Notes: generated from the letters alone by a model not told the origin. Counted from the stretch's first letter, positions 1 to 9,797 are shown. The stretch: DNA of 32,942 nt from Candidatus Aminicenantota bacterium (GCA_011772475.1 WVZK01000143.1:56436-89377), one strand, 5' to 3'. Numbers and translations: made by a program.

Positions 1-366
1 CTCTCCAGTGCCAACCCAGATTATACCCGGATTGGAAGGAGCAACGTCTACATCTCCGATGGTGCTCGTAGTCTGGTCGTCAAAAATGGGTTCCCAGGTG
101 ACACCGTTGTTGATGGTCTTCCAAACTCCTCCTGAAGCAGTCCCAGCATAAATAACCTTAGGATTTCTTTCTACAACAGCAAAATCATCAATCCGTCCCC
201 CCATGTTGGAAGGGCCGATACATCTCCAATTCAGCCCTTCAAGGACGGATTCCTTGAGAAGAGGCTCAGGCTCTTTCTTGGCCTTCTTCGCGCCGAGGAA
301 AAGGCTTAGGGCCAATGCCATGCACAGTACAAATAGAAACCGAGGCGAGAACATTCCTTTTTTCAT
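1..366 (-). CDS. Partial exported BNR/sortilin-repeat (VPS10-like) protein, N-terminal part; runs off the window edge
   Basis: Own translation from ATG at 366: MKKGMFSPRFLFVLCMALALSLFLGAKK...LNWRCIGPSNMGGRIDDFAVVERNPKVIYAGTASGGVWKTINNGVTWEPIFDDQTTSTIGDVDVAPSNPGIIWVGTGE. Signal peptide plus BNR-type motif. Not in the ORF track because it has no stop inside the window. Confidence 0.85.
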   Translation of the reverse strand, partial: MKKGMFSPRFLFVLCMALALSLFLGAKKAKKEPEPLLKESVLEGLNWRCIGPSNMGGRIDDFAVVERNPKVIYAGTASGGVWKTINNGVTWEPIFDDQTTSTIGDVDVAPSNPGIIWVGTGE

Positions 367-510
367 TCCATATCCTCCTTCGTTCTTACGACAGACGAGA
401 ATTCTGACCAAATACTCATCCTATGTTGTGAAGAGAAAGCAAAAATTATCATAAGACAAAGAAAAAAGTCAAAGCAAAAAAAGCAGGAGGAAAAAACGAA
501 AAAATGGAGA

Positions 511-560
511 AAAAATGGGGCCAGGCCCCATTTTTGAAAGTGGGGCCTGGCCCCATTTTT
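511..560. repeat. Paired GGGGCC(A/T)GGCCCC palindromes forming a 20-bp inverted repeat
   Basis: AAAAATGGGGCCAGGCCCCA (511-530) and TGGGGCCTGGCCCCATTTTT (541-560) are exact reverse complements with a 10-nt loop; each arm is itself a palindrome. Confidence 0.9.
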
Positions 561-719
561 GTACATTTTTGTAAAAGAGAGGATAACCTCACCTTGTGGA
601 TAGAACAACATAAAAAGGGGTCTGCCCTCTTTTTCCCGGATGCGGGGATGCTTCCAACAGACAGCGCCCATAAATGACTTCTTGAAAGAGAAAATCGAAT
701 ATAGTATATTCCCCAGAGG

Positions 720-1712
720 ATGAAATTTCTTTTATTCCTTCTCTCTTTTTTCAACCGCTCAGGATGCCTTATTAAAAATTGGCTTTACAAGAATAAGATA
801 CTAACACCAAAAAAAGCTCCTTTGCCCCTCATCAGCGTGGGAAGCATAGCCTTGGGGGGGACGGGAAAAACGCCACTAGTCATAACCCTGATGAGCTATC
901 TCATCCAGCACGGCTTCAAACCTGCCCTTATCTCCCGCGGGTATAAGGGGAGATGGGAAAAAAGCGGAGGCATTCTCTCTGACGGAAAAAGCATTCTAGC
1001 TCGTTGGGAGGATTCTGGCGATGAACCTTTTATGGTAGCCCAAAATATTCCTCGGGCAGGAATTTTCATCGGCAAAAATCGCCTTCTTTCCTGCCAAAAA
1101 GCAAAAAGCCTAGGCTTTGAGCTTGCGGTGCTGGATGACGGTTTCCAGCATCGCCGTCTCCACAGAGATTTGGACATTGTGCTCTATACTCCGGGAGAAA
1201 GAATTGCATACCGCGAGCCTGTCTCTTCCCTTAAAAGAGCCGACATGATTTTGATGAAGAAAGGAGTCGACTCCCAGAGAAAAAGAAGGATGATGGAACG
1301 TTTTCCTGAACCGAGTGTATTTGTGTGCTCTGTTAAAAATAAGGGCTTCTTCAGGCTGACGGAGAATAAGATACAGCCAGGTGAAAACCTTGGAGGAAAA
1401 AAAGTCCTCGCTTTTTGCGGAATAGCTCGTCCTGAAAGATTCTTATCCATCCTCCACCAAGGAGGAATAAAACCATTGTTTTTCTTTAAGTTTCCTGACC
1501 ATCATCCTTACCCCAAATCTTCTGTAGAAAAAATCACCGATAAATACAAAAAAATCAAGGCCGAAGCAATCATTACTACCGAGAAGGACGCCTTGAAGGT
1601 TATTCACAACGAAAGCCTCAAAAAAATCCCTGCTTATTATCTAAAGATCGACCTCGACGTGGAGGATAATTTTTTCACAAAGATTTCAAATCTACTCCAA
1701 AATTGGGCGTAA
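720..1712 (+). CDS. lpxK: Tetraacyldisaccharide 4'-kinase
   Basis: PLISVGSIALGGTGKTPLV Walker-like motif, ISRGYKG, VLDDGFQHRRLHRDLDIVL; typical LpxK length. Confidence 0.95.
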   Translation: MKFLLFLLSFFNRSGCLIKNWLYKNKILTPKKAPLPLISVGSIALGGTGKTPLVITLMSYLIQHGFKPALISRGYKGRWEKSGGILSDGKSILARWEDSGDEPFMVAQNIPRAGIFIGKNRLLSCQKAKSLGFELAVLDDGFQHRRLHRDLDIVLYTPGERIAYREPVSSLKRADMILMKKGVDSQRKRRMMERFPEPSVFVCSVKNKGFFRLTENKIQPGENLGGKKVLAFCGIARPERFLSILHQGGIKPLFFFKFPDHHPYPKSSVEKITDKYKKIKAEAIITTEKDALKVIHNESLKKIPAYYLKIDLDVEDNFFTKISNLLQNWA

Positions 1713-1721
1713 TATTTTAAA

Positions 1722-2621
1722 ATGGCGAGCTTTAAAGAATTATCGGAATTCTTACTATTTCAAATAACCAAGGCTCCTTTGTCCATTCTCCCCCGCAAGC
1801 TAAGTCTCTCATTGGGGAAAGCATTAGGAATAATCCTTTATTACCTGGATAAAAAGCATCGTCTTATCGCCTTGTCCAACCTGAAAATAGCTTTCGGAAA
1901 GGAATTGTCCACTTCTGAGCTTAAAAAGATAGCCCGCAACTCGTTTATGCATTTCGGAAAGAGCTTCATGGATATCATGAAGCTTCCTCGCCTTACAGAG
2001 GAGAAAAGGAATGCCCTCATAAATGTCGAAGGCGAAGAAAATCTGCATAAAGCTCTTGGAGAAAAAAAGGGGGTGCTCCTTTTCTCTGCCCACTACGGAA
2101 GCTGGGAAATCGCTCCGTTCATTATAGCCAAAAAGGGAAAGCTGAGTGTTATTGCCCGCCCCTTGGATAACAAACTTCTGGAAAAAGAGCTCCTCAAGCT
2201 CAGGACAAGCCAGGGATCAAGCGTCATCTACAAACATCAGGCAACAAAAAAGATACTTCAATCTCTTCGAGAAAAAGAAATGGTTGCCTTTTTGATAGAC
2301 CAGAATGTTCTCAGGAGCCAAGCTGTCTTCGTCGATTTTTTTGGCAAGAAAGCCTCCACAACCCCCAGCCTGGCAGCATTTTTCCTCAGGACAAAATCAC
2401 CCCTTGTACCTGCATTTTGTTATCCCACCCCATCCAATGCCTATCACCTCAAAATATTAAGGCCTCTAAGCATAACCTCGGAAGGAAATTACAGCCAGGA
2501 CGTATTGAAAATTACTCAAATATGCACTAAGATTATAGAAAATCAGATACGGAAAAATCCAGATTATTGGTTTTGGTTCCACAACAGGTGGAAAACGAGG
2601 CCAGAGGAAGAGGAGGCTTGA
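1722..2621 (+). CDS. Lysophospholipid/lipid A acyltransferase (LpxL/HtrB family)
   Basis: Contains HYGSWE, FLIDQN and PDYWFWFHNRWKTRP, characteristic of the LpxL/HtrB family; directly follows lpxK. Confidence 0.9.
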   Translation: MASFKELSEFLLFQITKAPLSILPRKLSLSLGKALGIILYYLDKKHRLIALSNLKIAFGKELSTSELKKIARNSFMHFGKSFMDIMKLPRLTEEKRNALINVEGEENLHKALGEKKGVLLFSAHYGSWEIAPFIIAKKGKLSVIARPLDNKLLEKELLKLRTSQGSSVIYKHQATKKILQSLREKEMVAFLIDQNVLRSQAVFVDFFGKKASTTPSLAAFFLRTKSPLVPAFCYPTPSNAYHLKILRPLSITSEGNYSQDVLKITQICTKIIENQIRKNPDYWFWFHNRWKTRPEEEEA

Positions 2622-2725
2622 ATCTTAAAAATAGTAAAATCCACAATATCCAAGGAAGGAATATTTTGAATTTTATCAAGCTTTTCCGGGTGGCTAAGAG
2701 GCTTTTAAAGGAAAGGGGAAAATGA
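2618..2725 (+). CDS. Possible 35-aa translationally coupled small ORF
   Basis: TTG start overlaps the TGA stop of the upstream acyltransferase (TTGA) and its TGA stop overlaps the ATG of rph (ATGA): (M)[34 protein letters not shown]. Confidence 0.3.
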   Translation: MNLKNSKIHNIQGRNILNFIKLFRVAKRLLKERGK

Positions 2726-3462
2726 GAGCCGATAAAAGATCTTTTGACGAATTAAGACCGATAAAAATCAAACCAGATTATCTGGACTTTGCTGACGGCT
2801 CTGCTTTCATAGAGCTCGGCAAAACCAGAGTCGTAGCTGCAGCTACAATCGAAGAGAAGGTTCCGCCCTTCCTTAAGAACAGCGGAACTGGCTGGATAAC
2901 AGCCGAATACTCCATGCTTCCCCGCTCCACTGAAAAAAGAACCATAAGAGAAAGAACACATCATATTTCCGGACGAAGTCAAGAAATTCAACGCCTCATA
3001 GGCCGCTGCCTTAGAGCTGTGACAGACCTTAGAGTCCTTGGAGAGAAGACTATCATCCTGGACTGCGACGTCCTTCAGGCCGACGGAGGGACGAGAACAG
3101 CCTCGATAACAGCGGGCTGTCTTGCCTTAGCCCTCGCTCTGAAAAAAATGATGGACGAAAAGATCATTGACCGGATGCCCCTCAAATATCTGGTCAGCGG
3201 AGTCAGCGTGGGCATTGTGGAAGGAGAAATGCTGCTGGACCTCGATTACTGCGAAGATTCAAAAGCAGAAATTGACATGAATGTTGTGGCCACAGAGAAA
3301 GGGCAGCTGGTAGAACTACAGGCTACTGCTGAGAAAAATCCATTTTCAAGAAAAGAACTGAGTACTCTATTGAACCTGGCCTACAAGGGAATACAAGAAA
3401 TAACCCAGGTGCAGAAGGACGCCCTCAAGAAAAAGAGCCCTCTCTTCATGGCCTACGGATAA
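2722..3462 (+). CDS. rph: Ribonuclease PH
   Basis: [61 protein letters not shown]. Confidence 0.96.
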   Translation: MRADKRSFDELRPIKIKPDYLDFADGSAFIELGKTRVVAAATIEEKVPPFLKNSGTGWITAEYSMLPRSTEKRTIRERTHHISGRSQEIQRLIGRCLRAVTDLRVLGEKTIILDCDVLQADGGTRTASITAGCLALALALKKMMDEKIIDRMPLKYLVSGVSVGIVEGEMLLDLDYCEDSKAEIDMNVVATEKGQLVELQATAEKNPFSRKELSTLLNLAYKGIQEITQVQKDALKKKSPLFMAYG

Positions 3463-3476
3463 AAGGAGAAAAAAAT

Positions 3477-4421
3477 ATGAACCGTATTCTTATAACAGGA
3501 GGAGCCGGATTCTTGGGCAGCCATCTTTGCGACTCTGTTTTAAAAAAGGGAGCCGATGTCGTCTGCATAGATAATTTCTTCTCAGGCTCCAAAGATAATA
3601 TCCGACACCTGTTTTCCCATCCTTATTTCGAACTGATCCGGCACGATATCATCCATCCTCTTTTTTTGGAAGTCGATGAAATCTATCATCTCGCTTGTCC
3701 TGCCTCGCCTCTCTACTACCAGCACAATCCGATAAAAACGGTAAAAACCAGCGTTATGGGAACTATCAATATGCTCGGCTTGGCCAAGAGGATAAAGGCC
3801 CGCATCCTCCTCGCTTCCACATCTGAAGTTTACGGGAATCCGACAGTTCATCCTCAGCAAGAAAGTTACTGGGGAAACGTCAATCCTATCGGCATTCGAA
3901 GCTGCTATGATGAAGGAAAGAGAGTAGCTGAAACACTGATGATGGACTACCACCGCCAGAATAACGTTGACACCAGAATAGCCCGTATATTTAACACCTA
4001 CGGCCCGCGGATGGCCCTAAACGACGGAAGAGTCATCAGCAACTTTATAGTTCAAGCCCTTAAAGGAGAACCAGTCACTGTTTACGGAGACGGAAGTCAA
4101 ACGCGATCTTTTTGTTATGTCACTGACCTTGTTGATGCTCTCATGATGACGATGGACAAGCAGGGTTTTGAACAGCCAGTGAACCTGGGAAATCCAGCAG
4201 AATCCACTATCCTTGAGATGGCCGAAAGAATAATCAAACTCACTAAAAGCTCTTCTAAAATAGTCCGCAAGCCTCTGCCCTTGGACGACCCGGTGCGTAG
4301 ATGCCCGGATATCTCTTTGGCCAAAGAAAAACTTGGCTGGACACCGAAGATAGATCTAGAGGAGGGACTGCTGGAAACAATCGCTTACTTTAGAGAAAGA
4401 CTAGGCCTTAACAAAAAATAG
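3477..4421 (+). CDS. NAD-dependent SDR-family epimerase, UDP-glucuronate decarboxylase type
   Basis: [81 protein letters not shown]. Confidence 0.92.
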   Translation: MNRILITGGAGFLGSHLCDSVLKKGADVVCIDNFFSGSKDNIRHLFSHPYFELIRHDIIHPLFLEVDEIYHLACPASPLYYQHNPIKTVKTSVMGTINMLGLAKRIKARILLASTSEVYGNPTVHPQQESYWGNVNPIGIRSCYDEGKRVAETLMMDYHRQNNVDTRIARIFNTYGPRMALNDGRVISNFIVQALKGEPVTVYGDGSQTRSFCYVTDLVDALMMTMDKQGFEQPVNLGNPAESTILEMAERIIKLTKSSSKIVRKPLPLDDPVRRCPDISLAKEKLGWTPKIDLEEGLLETIAYFRERLGLNKK

Positions 4422-4528
4422 CCCCCCTTATCGTCAGGCACAAATTTTAACCAGCAAAGCTCGTGCTAGAGACAGGTATCAACGAAAAATTGATGCCTGG
4501 CCCCAATTTTTGTAACAGAGCCAGGTCC

Positions 4529-4557
4529 TTGACATCTTTTGAGGCCAAATTTATAAT
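4529..4557 (+). promoter_or_regulatory. Exact-consensus sigma-70 promoter TTGACA-N17-TATAAT
   Basis: TTGACA 4529-4534, 17-nt spacer, TATAAT 4552-4557, upstream of the aminotransferase-pckA pair. Confidence 0.75.
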
Positions 4558-4742
4558 TCCCCACGATGATTGAGGGGAAAATCGGATCAGAGATGCACGT
4601 TATGCCACCCCGATAAAAGCCCAATTCTTATCCCTTTGACAAATAACAATGTATTGCTTTAAAATTCGATTAGGATAAAAAAGGATTGAAAGGCAATCTT
4701 TCACTTTTTCAAAAAATTGTTTATTTAATCTAAGGATTGGAA

Positions 4743-5960
4743 ATGAGTATAAGTCAAATTGCCAGAACAATTAGTGCATCACCCACCCTCGCGCTAAACG
4801 AAAAAGCGGCTATCCTTCGTGAAAAAGGAGAACCTGTCATTCATCTGGGCGCCGGCGAACCAAAGAGCAAAGTGCCCATGGATGCCATTTTGGCAGCAGC
4901 GGCACATCTGAACACTGGGGAAATCAGATATGCGCCTGCTGATGGTATTCCCGCGTTGAAAAAGGCCATAATCCATTATACAGAAGAGCATTATAATCGT
5001 CTTGTGGAGCCGGAAAATGTTATGGCCTCCGGAGGTGCTAAGCAGGCAATCATGGTAGCGTTGCAGGCTATTCTTAATCCTCAAGAGGAAGTCATTTATC
5101 CTGCACCATATTGGGTAAGCTATCCTGAGATGGCTAAGTTATGCGGAGCTATAGGAGTGCCCGTTCTGCCCGAGGATGGCACTTTTTATCCCAGAATTCA
5201 GGATATAGAACAAAAGGTGGGATCTTATACAAAAGCAGTCATAATTAACAGCCCCAATAATCCAACGGGAGCAATGTATTCGGAGGAGTTCATCGCCAAT
5301 GTTGTGGACTTTTGTGAAAAACGGGATTTATATCTAATAATGGATGACATTTACCACCGCCTGATTTTTGATAACAGAAGACCGATTAACTGCTATGAAT
5401 ACGCCAAAGATATATCCGAGAATTCAAAGCTAATTGTAATCAACGGGATTTCTAAACAGTATGCAATGACCGGTTTCAGAATCGGCTGGGCAGTAGCAAA
5501 TAAAAAGCTTATAGAGGTCATGACCAATATTCAAGGACATCAAACTTCGGGACCTTCGGTAGTACTTCAAAAAGCTGCAGTCGGGGCTCTTAATGGAATA
5601 CAATCAAGTGTAGAGAACCTTCGGGTAACCTTGGAGAACAATCGTAATGTTATGATTGAACATCTGAATTCATTCGAGGGAATTAAAGTCACAAAACCTG
5701 ATGGTACTTTCTATTGTTTTGCAGATTTTAGCGTATATGGTAAAGAATCAACTAAAATCTCAGAATTTTTAATTGATAAGGTTCTGGTATTAACCGTGCC
5801 TGGAGTTGAGTTTGGTATGGAAGGTTATATGAGATTGAGCTTCTGCGGTTCAATAAAAGACATCACAGAAGGCATCGAACGTATGAAATGGGCATTAGAC
5901 CCGAATTCTCCGAATGAACTTTATATCGGTGACCGCAAATTAGTGAGGGATTGGACATGA
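4743..5960 (+). CDS. Class I/II pyridoxal-phosphate aminotransferase (aspartate aminotransferase type)
   Basis: INSPNNPTGAMYS, MDDIYHRLIFD, ISKQYAMTGFRIGWAVA. ATG at 4743 preferred over the upstream TTG. Confidence 0.92.
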   Translation: MSISQIARTISASPTLALNEKAAILREKGEPVIHLGAGEPKSKVPMDAILAAAAHLNTGEIRYAPADGIPALKKAIIHYTEEHYNRLVEPENVMASGGAKQAIMVALQAILNPQEEVIYPAPYWVSYPEMAKLCGAIGVPVLPEDGTFYPRIQDIEQKVGSYTKAVIINSPNNPTGAMYSEEFIANVVDFCEKRDLYLIMDDIYHRLIFDNRRPINCYEYAKDISENSKLIVINGISKQYAMTGFRIGWAVANKKLIEVMTNIQGHQTSGPSVVLQKAAVGALNGIQSSVENLRVTLENNRNVMIEHLNSFEGIKVTKPDGTFYCFADFSVYGKESTKISEFLIDKVLVLTVPGVEFGMEGYMRLSFCGSIKDITEGIERMKWALDPNSPNELYIGDRKLVRDWT

Positions 5961-7612
5961 GCAAATACCTCGAATTCGATACACCCGCCACTAAAGAGGC
6001 CAAGGAACTGGCTTCGGACTACAGTCTTAAGAATCACGGACTGGTTCATCTTGAGAGAGTTTTTTGGAATCTGCCGGAATCCGCTCTTTATGAGGAAATT
6101 ATTTTTCGGAATGAAGGACGTATCGCTCATGCAGGTCCCTTACTGGTAAATACCGGAAAACACACAGCACGTGCGGCTGCAGATAAATTTGTTGTAAAGG
6201 AAGAAACCACCGAAGACAATATTTGGTGGGGTGAGTACAACCGTCCATTAAGTGTTGAAAAATTCAATGCACTGTTAACACGGGTGCAGGCCTTTGCTCA
6301 GGACGAAGAATTATTTGTTCAAGATTGCTACGCCGGAGCTGATCCCGAATACCGTATACAGGTGAGAATTATTACAGAGAAAGCGTGGCAAAGTCTATTC
6401 GCCCGCAATATGTTTATTACTACAAATAATCAAGACAAGCTTAAACATTTTGTTCCAGATTTTACCATAATTTCCGTACCTGGCTTTAAATTGGACCCCA
6501 AAATAGACGGCACAAGAACCAACACGGCAATCGTAATTAATTTCGCGGAACGGATGGCTATAATAGCAAATTCCCTATATGGGGGAGAAATCAAAAAATC
6601 GGTCTTTACTATTTTGAATTTCCTTTTGACATTCGATGATGTGCTTCCTATGCATTGTTCCGCCAATGTAGGAAAGGCTGGGGATGGGGCTCTTTTTTTC
6701 GGACTTAGCGGAACAGGAAAAACCTCCCTTTCTGCAGATCCTAAAAGAAGGCTCATTGGTGATGACGAGCATGGCTGGAGTTCAAACGGTGTGTTCAATT
6801 TTGAAGGCGGCTGTTATGCCAAAGTTATTCGTCTTTCCGCTGAACACGAACCACAAATTTATGCTTGCACCAGAAGTTTTGGCACCATTCTAGAAAATGT
6901 GGTTTATGATTCAGTTACTCGCAGGATTGACCTGGACGATGACATAATTACTGAAAACACACGTGCTTCATATCCGCTTGAGTTTATTCCCAATGTAGTA
7001 CCCGAGAAAATGGTAAATTCTCATCCTAAGAACATTATTTTTCTAACATGTGATGCATCCGGTGTTATGCCGCCAATAGCCCGACTTACCCCAGAACAGG
7101 CCCAGTATCATTTTATCAGCGGATACACATCCAAAATAGCAGGAACCGAAATCGGACTCGGTATTGAACCAGAGATCACTTTCAGTGCGTGTTTTGGCGC
7201 CCCGTTCATGGTACGGCATCCGTTTGAATACGCCGAGATGCTTAAGCAACGAATGCTTAAACACGATTCTCAATGCTGGCTGGTTAATACCGGCTGGGTA
7301 GGGGGACGATTCGGTGTTGGTAAACGCATTAGTATTCACCACACACGTAACCTTCTTAATGCAGCCCTGGAAGGCAAGCTGAAAGATGTGGAATTCCGTA
7401 AGGATAAGCTGTTTGGCTTTGAAGTTCCTATTGTTTGCCCGGATGTTCCCGATGATATTCTTGAACCATCCAATTCCTGGGGTGAAAAAGACGAGTATTG
7501 GAAAAAATATGATGCATTAGCGGCACGGTTTATTGAGAATTTTAAACTTTTCAAAAGTGGTTGCTCGCAAACAGTGATTGATGCCGGACCAAAAAGGGTA
7601 TCAAAAGGATAA
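5957..7612 (+). CDS. pckA: ATP-dependent phosphoenolpyruvate carboxykinase
   Basis: FGLSGTGKTSLSADPKRRLIGDDEHGW P-loop, MHCSANVG, NTGWVGGRFGVGKRISI. ATG overlaps the upstream stop. Confidence 0.96.
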   Translation: MSKYLEFDTPATKEAKELASDYSLKNHGLVHLERVFWNLPESALYEEIIFRNEGRIAHAGPLLVNTGKHTARAAADKFVVKEETTEDNIWWGEYNRPLSVEKFNALLTRVQAFAQDEELFVQDCYAGADPEYRIQVRIITEKAWQSLFARNMFITTNNQDKLKHFVPDFTIISVPGFKLDPKIDGTRTNTAIVINFAERMAIIANSLYGGEIKKSVFTILNFLLTFDDVLPMHCSANVGKAGDGALFFGLSGTGKTSLSADPKRRLIGDDEHGWSSNGVFNFEGGCYAKVIRLSAEHEPQIYACTRSFGTILENVVYDSVTRRIDLDDDIITENTRASYPLEFIPNVVPEKMVNSHPKNIIFLTCDASGVMPPIARLTPEQAQYHFISGYTSKIAGTEIGLGIEPEITFSACFGAPFMVRHPFEYAEMLKQRMLKHDSQCWLVNTGWVGGRFGVGKRISIHHTRNLLNAALEGKLKDVEFRKDKLFGFEVPIVCPDVPDDILEPSNSWGEKDEYWKKYDALAARFIENFKLFKSGCSQTVIDAGPKRVSKG

Positions 7613-7620
7613 AAAGAGTT

Positions 7621-8181
7621 TTACTCCAACCTTTTCTCTATCTCCTCGGCCAAAAGATGGAGGAGGAGAAGATGAGCTTCCTGGATCCTGGGAGTGCTCT
7701 CAGAGGATATGTCAAGGAGATAATCGACGAGCGAGCTGAGCTTTCCTCCCCCTCTTCCGGTAAAGGCCACAGTGAGCAATCCTCTCTCTTTAGCGACTTT
7801 CATAGCATCAATAACATTGGGTGAGTTTCCACTCGTGGAAAGGCCTAAGGCAACATCGTCCTTATCTCCAAGTGCATCTATCTGGCGGCTGAATACCTGA
7901 TCAAAAGATGTATCATTGGCGATAGACGTGAGGGAAGAAGTGTCTGTGGTTAAGGATATCGCTCGTATAGGAGCTCTTACCTTTAGAAACTTATTCACAA
8001 GCTCTGCAGCAAAATGTTGAGCCTGGGCAGCGCTTCCACCGTTCCCAAAAACAAGAATCTTATGGCCAGCTCTTAGCCTCTCGACTGAGAGTGTCACTAC
8101 TTTTTCGAAAAGATCACCCTTGGCGGAAAAGAAATCCTCGGCAATTTGTCTCCATTCCTCTATAACATTTTGATAATCCAT
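7621..8181 (-). CDS. gmhA: Phosphoheptose (sedoheptulose 7-phosphate) isomerase, SIS domain
   Basis: ILVFGNGGSAAQAQHFAAELVNKF, LGLSTSGNSPNVI, EAHLLLLHLLAE. Confidence 0.93.
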   Translation of the reverse strand: MDYQNVIEEWRQIAEDFFSAKGDLFEKVVTLSVERLRAGHKILVFGNGGSAAQAQHFAAELVNKFLKVRAPIRAISLTTDTSSLTSIANDTSFDQVFSRQIDALGDKDDVALGLSTSGNSPNVIDAMKVAKERGLLTVAFTGRGGGKLSSLVDYLLDISSESTPRIQEAHLLLLHLLAEEIEKRLE

Positions 8182-8218
8182 CTTCCCTCCTGGCTAAAAT
8201 AAAAGTTTTTTATAATTC

Positions 8219-8914
8219 TCAATCTAATCCACTCTGTATGACGCTTCTGACTTTATTGATAAGCTGAGAGAGGTTGTCCTTGTTGAATCCCTTAATAGAA
8301 ACGGGTGGATGGAACATCACCCCTACCTTTCCCTTTTTTACAAAAAAAGATCCCTTGGGCATAAGTGCGTAGCTGCCCTTTATGCTCACAGGGAATATGG
8401 GAACCTGGCTGTTTATAGCCAGAAAGAATCCTCCCCGTTTGAACGGTTGGAGCTTCCCGTCTCGACTCCTCGTCCCTTCAGGAAAAATCAGAAAGGAAAA
8501 GCCCTTCTCTTTTATCATGCGAGTAGCTCGATCTATGCTCTTTTTTCCTCCTTTTAAGCCTTTTCGGTCAACTGATACAAAACCAACCTGTCTCATGGCA
8601 AGTCCGATTACAGGAATCTTGAAGGCTTCTTTTTTCAGGAGGACTCTAACAAATTGAGGAATGAGCATAAAGATTAAAGGCCCGTCCATTAAACTCAGAT
8701 GGTTGGCCATAAAAACATAAGACGTTCTTTTATCGATTCTGTCGAGTCCGGAAGCATCAAGGCGAATCCCCAATATTTTCGGTCCCAGCCACAAAGCCGC
8801 CTTACCGATCAATATGATTGGCAGAGGAAACTTTAGCGGGTAGCAGAAAAGAAGGACTGGAATGAGAAGAATCGTCAGAAGAATATATATGATCAAAAGG
8901 ATGAATGTTCGCAT
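8219..8914 (-). CDS. 1-acyl-sn-glycerol-3-phosphate acyltransferase (PlsC type)
   Basis: ANHLSLMDG (HX4D) and FPEGTRSRDGKLQPFKRGGFFLA. Confidence 0.93.
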   Translation of the reverse strand: MRTFILLIIYILLTILLIPVLLFCYPLKFPLPIILIGKAALWLGPKILGIRLDASGLDRIDKRTSYVFMANHLSLMDGPLIFMLIPQFVRVLLKKEAFKIPVIGLAMRQVGFVSVDRKGLKGGKKSIDRATRMIKEKGFSFLIFPEGTRSRDGKLQPFKRGGFFLAINSQVPIFPVSIKGSYALMPKGSFFVKKGKVGVMFHPPVSIKGFNKDNLSQLINKVRSVIQSGLD

Positions 8915-8990
8915 TCCTTGTTGAGCAGATTATAGCATAAGTTCTTGAAGAAATGGAGAGTCAGGATATTATATGGGATCAGGCCTTGTC

Positions 8991-9072
8991 AGGGGTCAGG
9001 CCTTATCCAAATGAATGTCATAGGGACAAAAGGCAAGAAAAGTACATTTCCCAGTGATAAGGCCTGACCCCT
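8991..9072. repeat. 17-bp perfect inverted repeat AGGGGTCAGGCCTTATC / GATAAGGCCTGACCCCT
   Basis: Arms 8991-9007 and 9056-9072, 48-nt spacer. Confidence 0.9.
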
Positions 9073-9081
9073 AAAAAGACG

Positions 9082-9112
9082 AAAAAAAGCGACACATTTG
9101 AACTTGTGCCGC
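9082..9112 (-). terminator. Rho-independent terminator after the downstream pilin gene
   Basis: Minus strand GCGGCACA-AGTTCAAA-TGTGTCGC followed by TTTTTTT (one G-U pair). Confidence 0.75.
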
Positions 9113-9137
9113 CCTGTATGGTCTAAGTTTATTTAAG

Positions 9138-9695
9138 TCATGAGCCACGAAACATTATTCGTGGCGCATGGATCCAAGATCCATTTATATTGATCAAATC
9201 ATTGTCGAAATCCGCAATAGAGTTTATCCGGTACATGCCGGCCACAGGATTTGAGGCATTATAAGTAAAACTCTCGTCTCCGCCGTCCTCCCCGTCTCGT
9301 CCTAAGGAAACTATTAAAAAGTCGTCATCGCCTATATCGTCTGCAGGAATATTGTAAACAGAGGATACAGCTGTGCCCGTATAAACCCGAAAAGGATTTC
9401 CCCATTGGTCACTTACAGGGCAAACTCTTAAAAACATAGGGGAAATAGCACTTATGAAATTGTTGCCGGGCGAAAGAGGGCCTGATTGATTTCCAGAATC
9501 AGGAGCATATCCAACCGTAGTTACATAATCTGCACAGGCCGTGGCCAGGTGGACAATTTGCTTCATAGTCTCTTTTTGTTTAGCTTTCTGTATAGCTACT
9601 AGGGCATTGGGGACGACAATCGCCGAGAGGATGCCGACGACAGCAACAACGATGAGCAATTCGATTAATGTGAAACCCCTTGCTTTTTTCAACAT
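9138..9695 (-). CDS. Type IV pilin-like/pseudopilin protein
   Basis: MLKKARGFTLIELLIVVAVVGILSAIVVPN prepilin cleavage/methylation signature. Confidence 0.9.
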   Translation of the reverse strand: MLKKARGFTLIELLIVVAVVGILSAIVVPNALVAIQKAKQKETMKQIVHLATACADYVTTVGYAPDSGNQSGPLSPGNNFISAISPMFLRVCPVSDQWGNPFRVYTGTAVSSVYNIPADDIGDDDFLIVSLGRDGEDGGDESFTYNASNPVAGMYRINSIADFDNDLININGSWIHAPRIMFRGS

Positions 9696-9759
9696 TTGAA
9701 TTCTCTTTTTATAGCGAATCCGGAGATAGGATTATACTCCATTTCGCCGCCAGATAAAA

Positions 9760-9797
9760 GAAGAGGGCGATACACTGCATGATGTATCGCCCTCTTC
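9760..9797 (-). terminator. Strong inter-pilin terminator
   Basis: 15-bp perfect inverted repeat GAAGAGGGCGATACA/TGTATCGCCCTCTTC, 8-nt loop, followed on the minus strand by TTTTA. Confidence 0.8.

Noticed and set aside
363-754. Minus-strand ORFs 363-671 and 449-754
   Set aside because: Low-complexity F/S/C-rich translations across the palindromic intergenic region; no start signal and they overlap the lpxK promoter region.
9146-9169. GCCACGAA/TTCGTGGC hairpin at the end of the second pilin ORF
   Set aside because: Within codons and no T-tract; the better terminator lies at 9082-9112.
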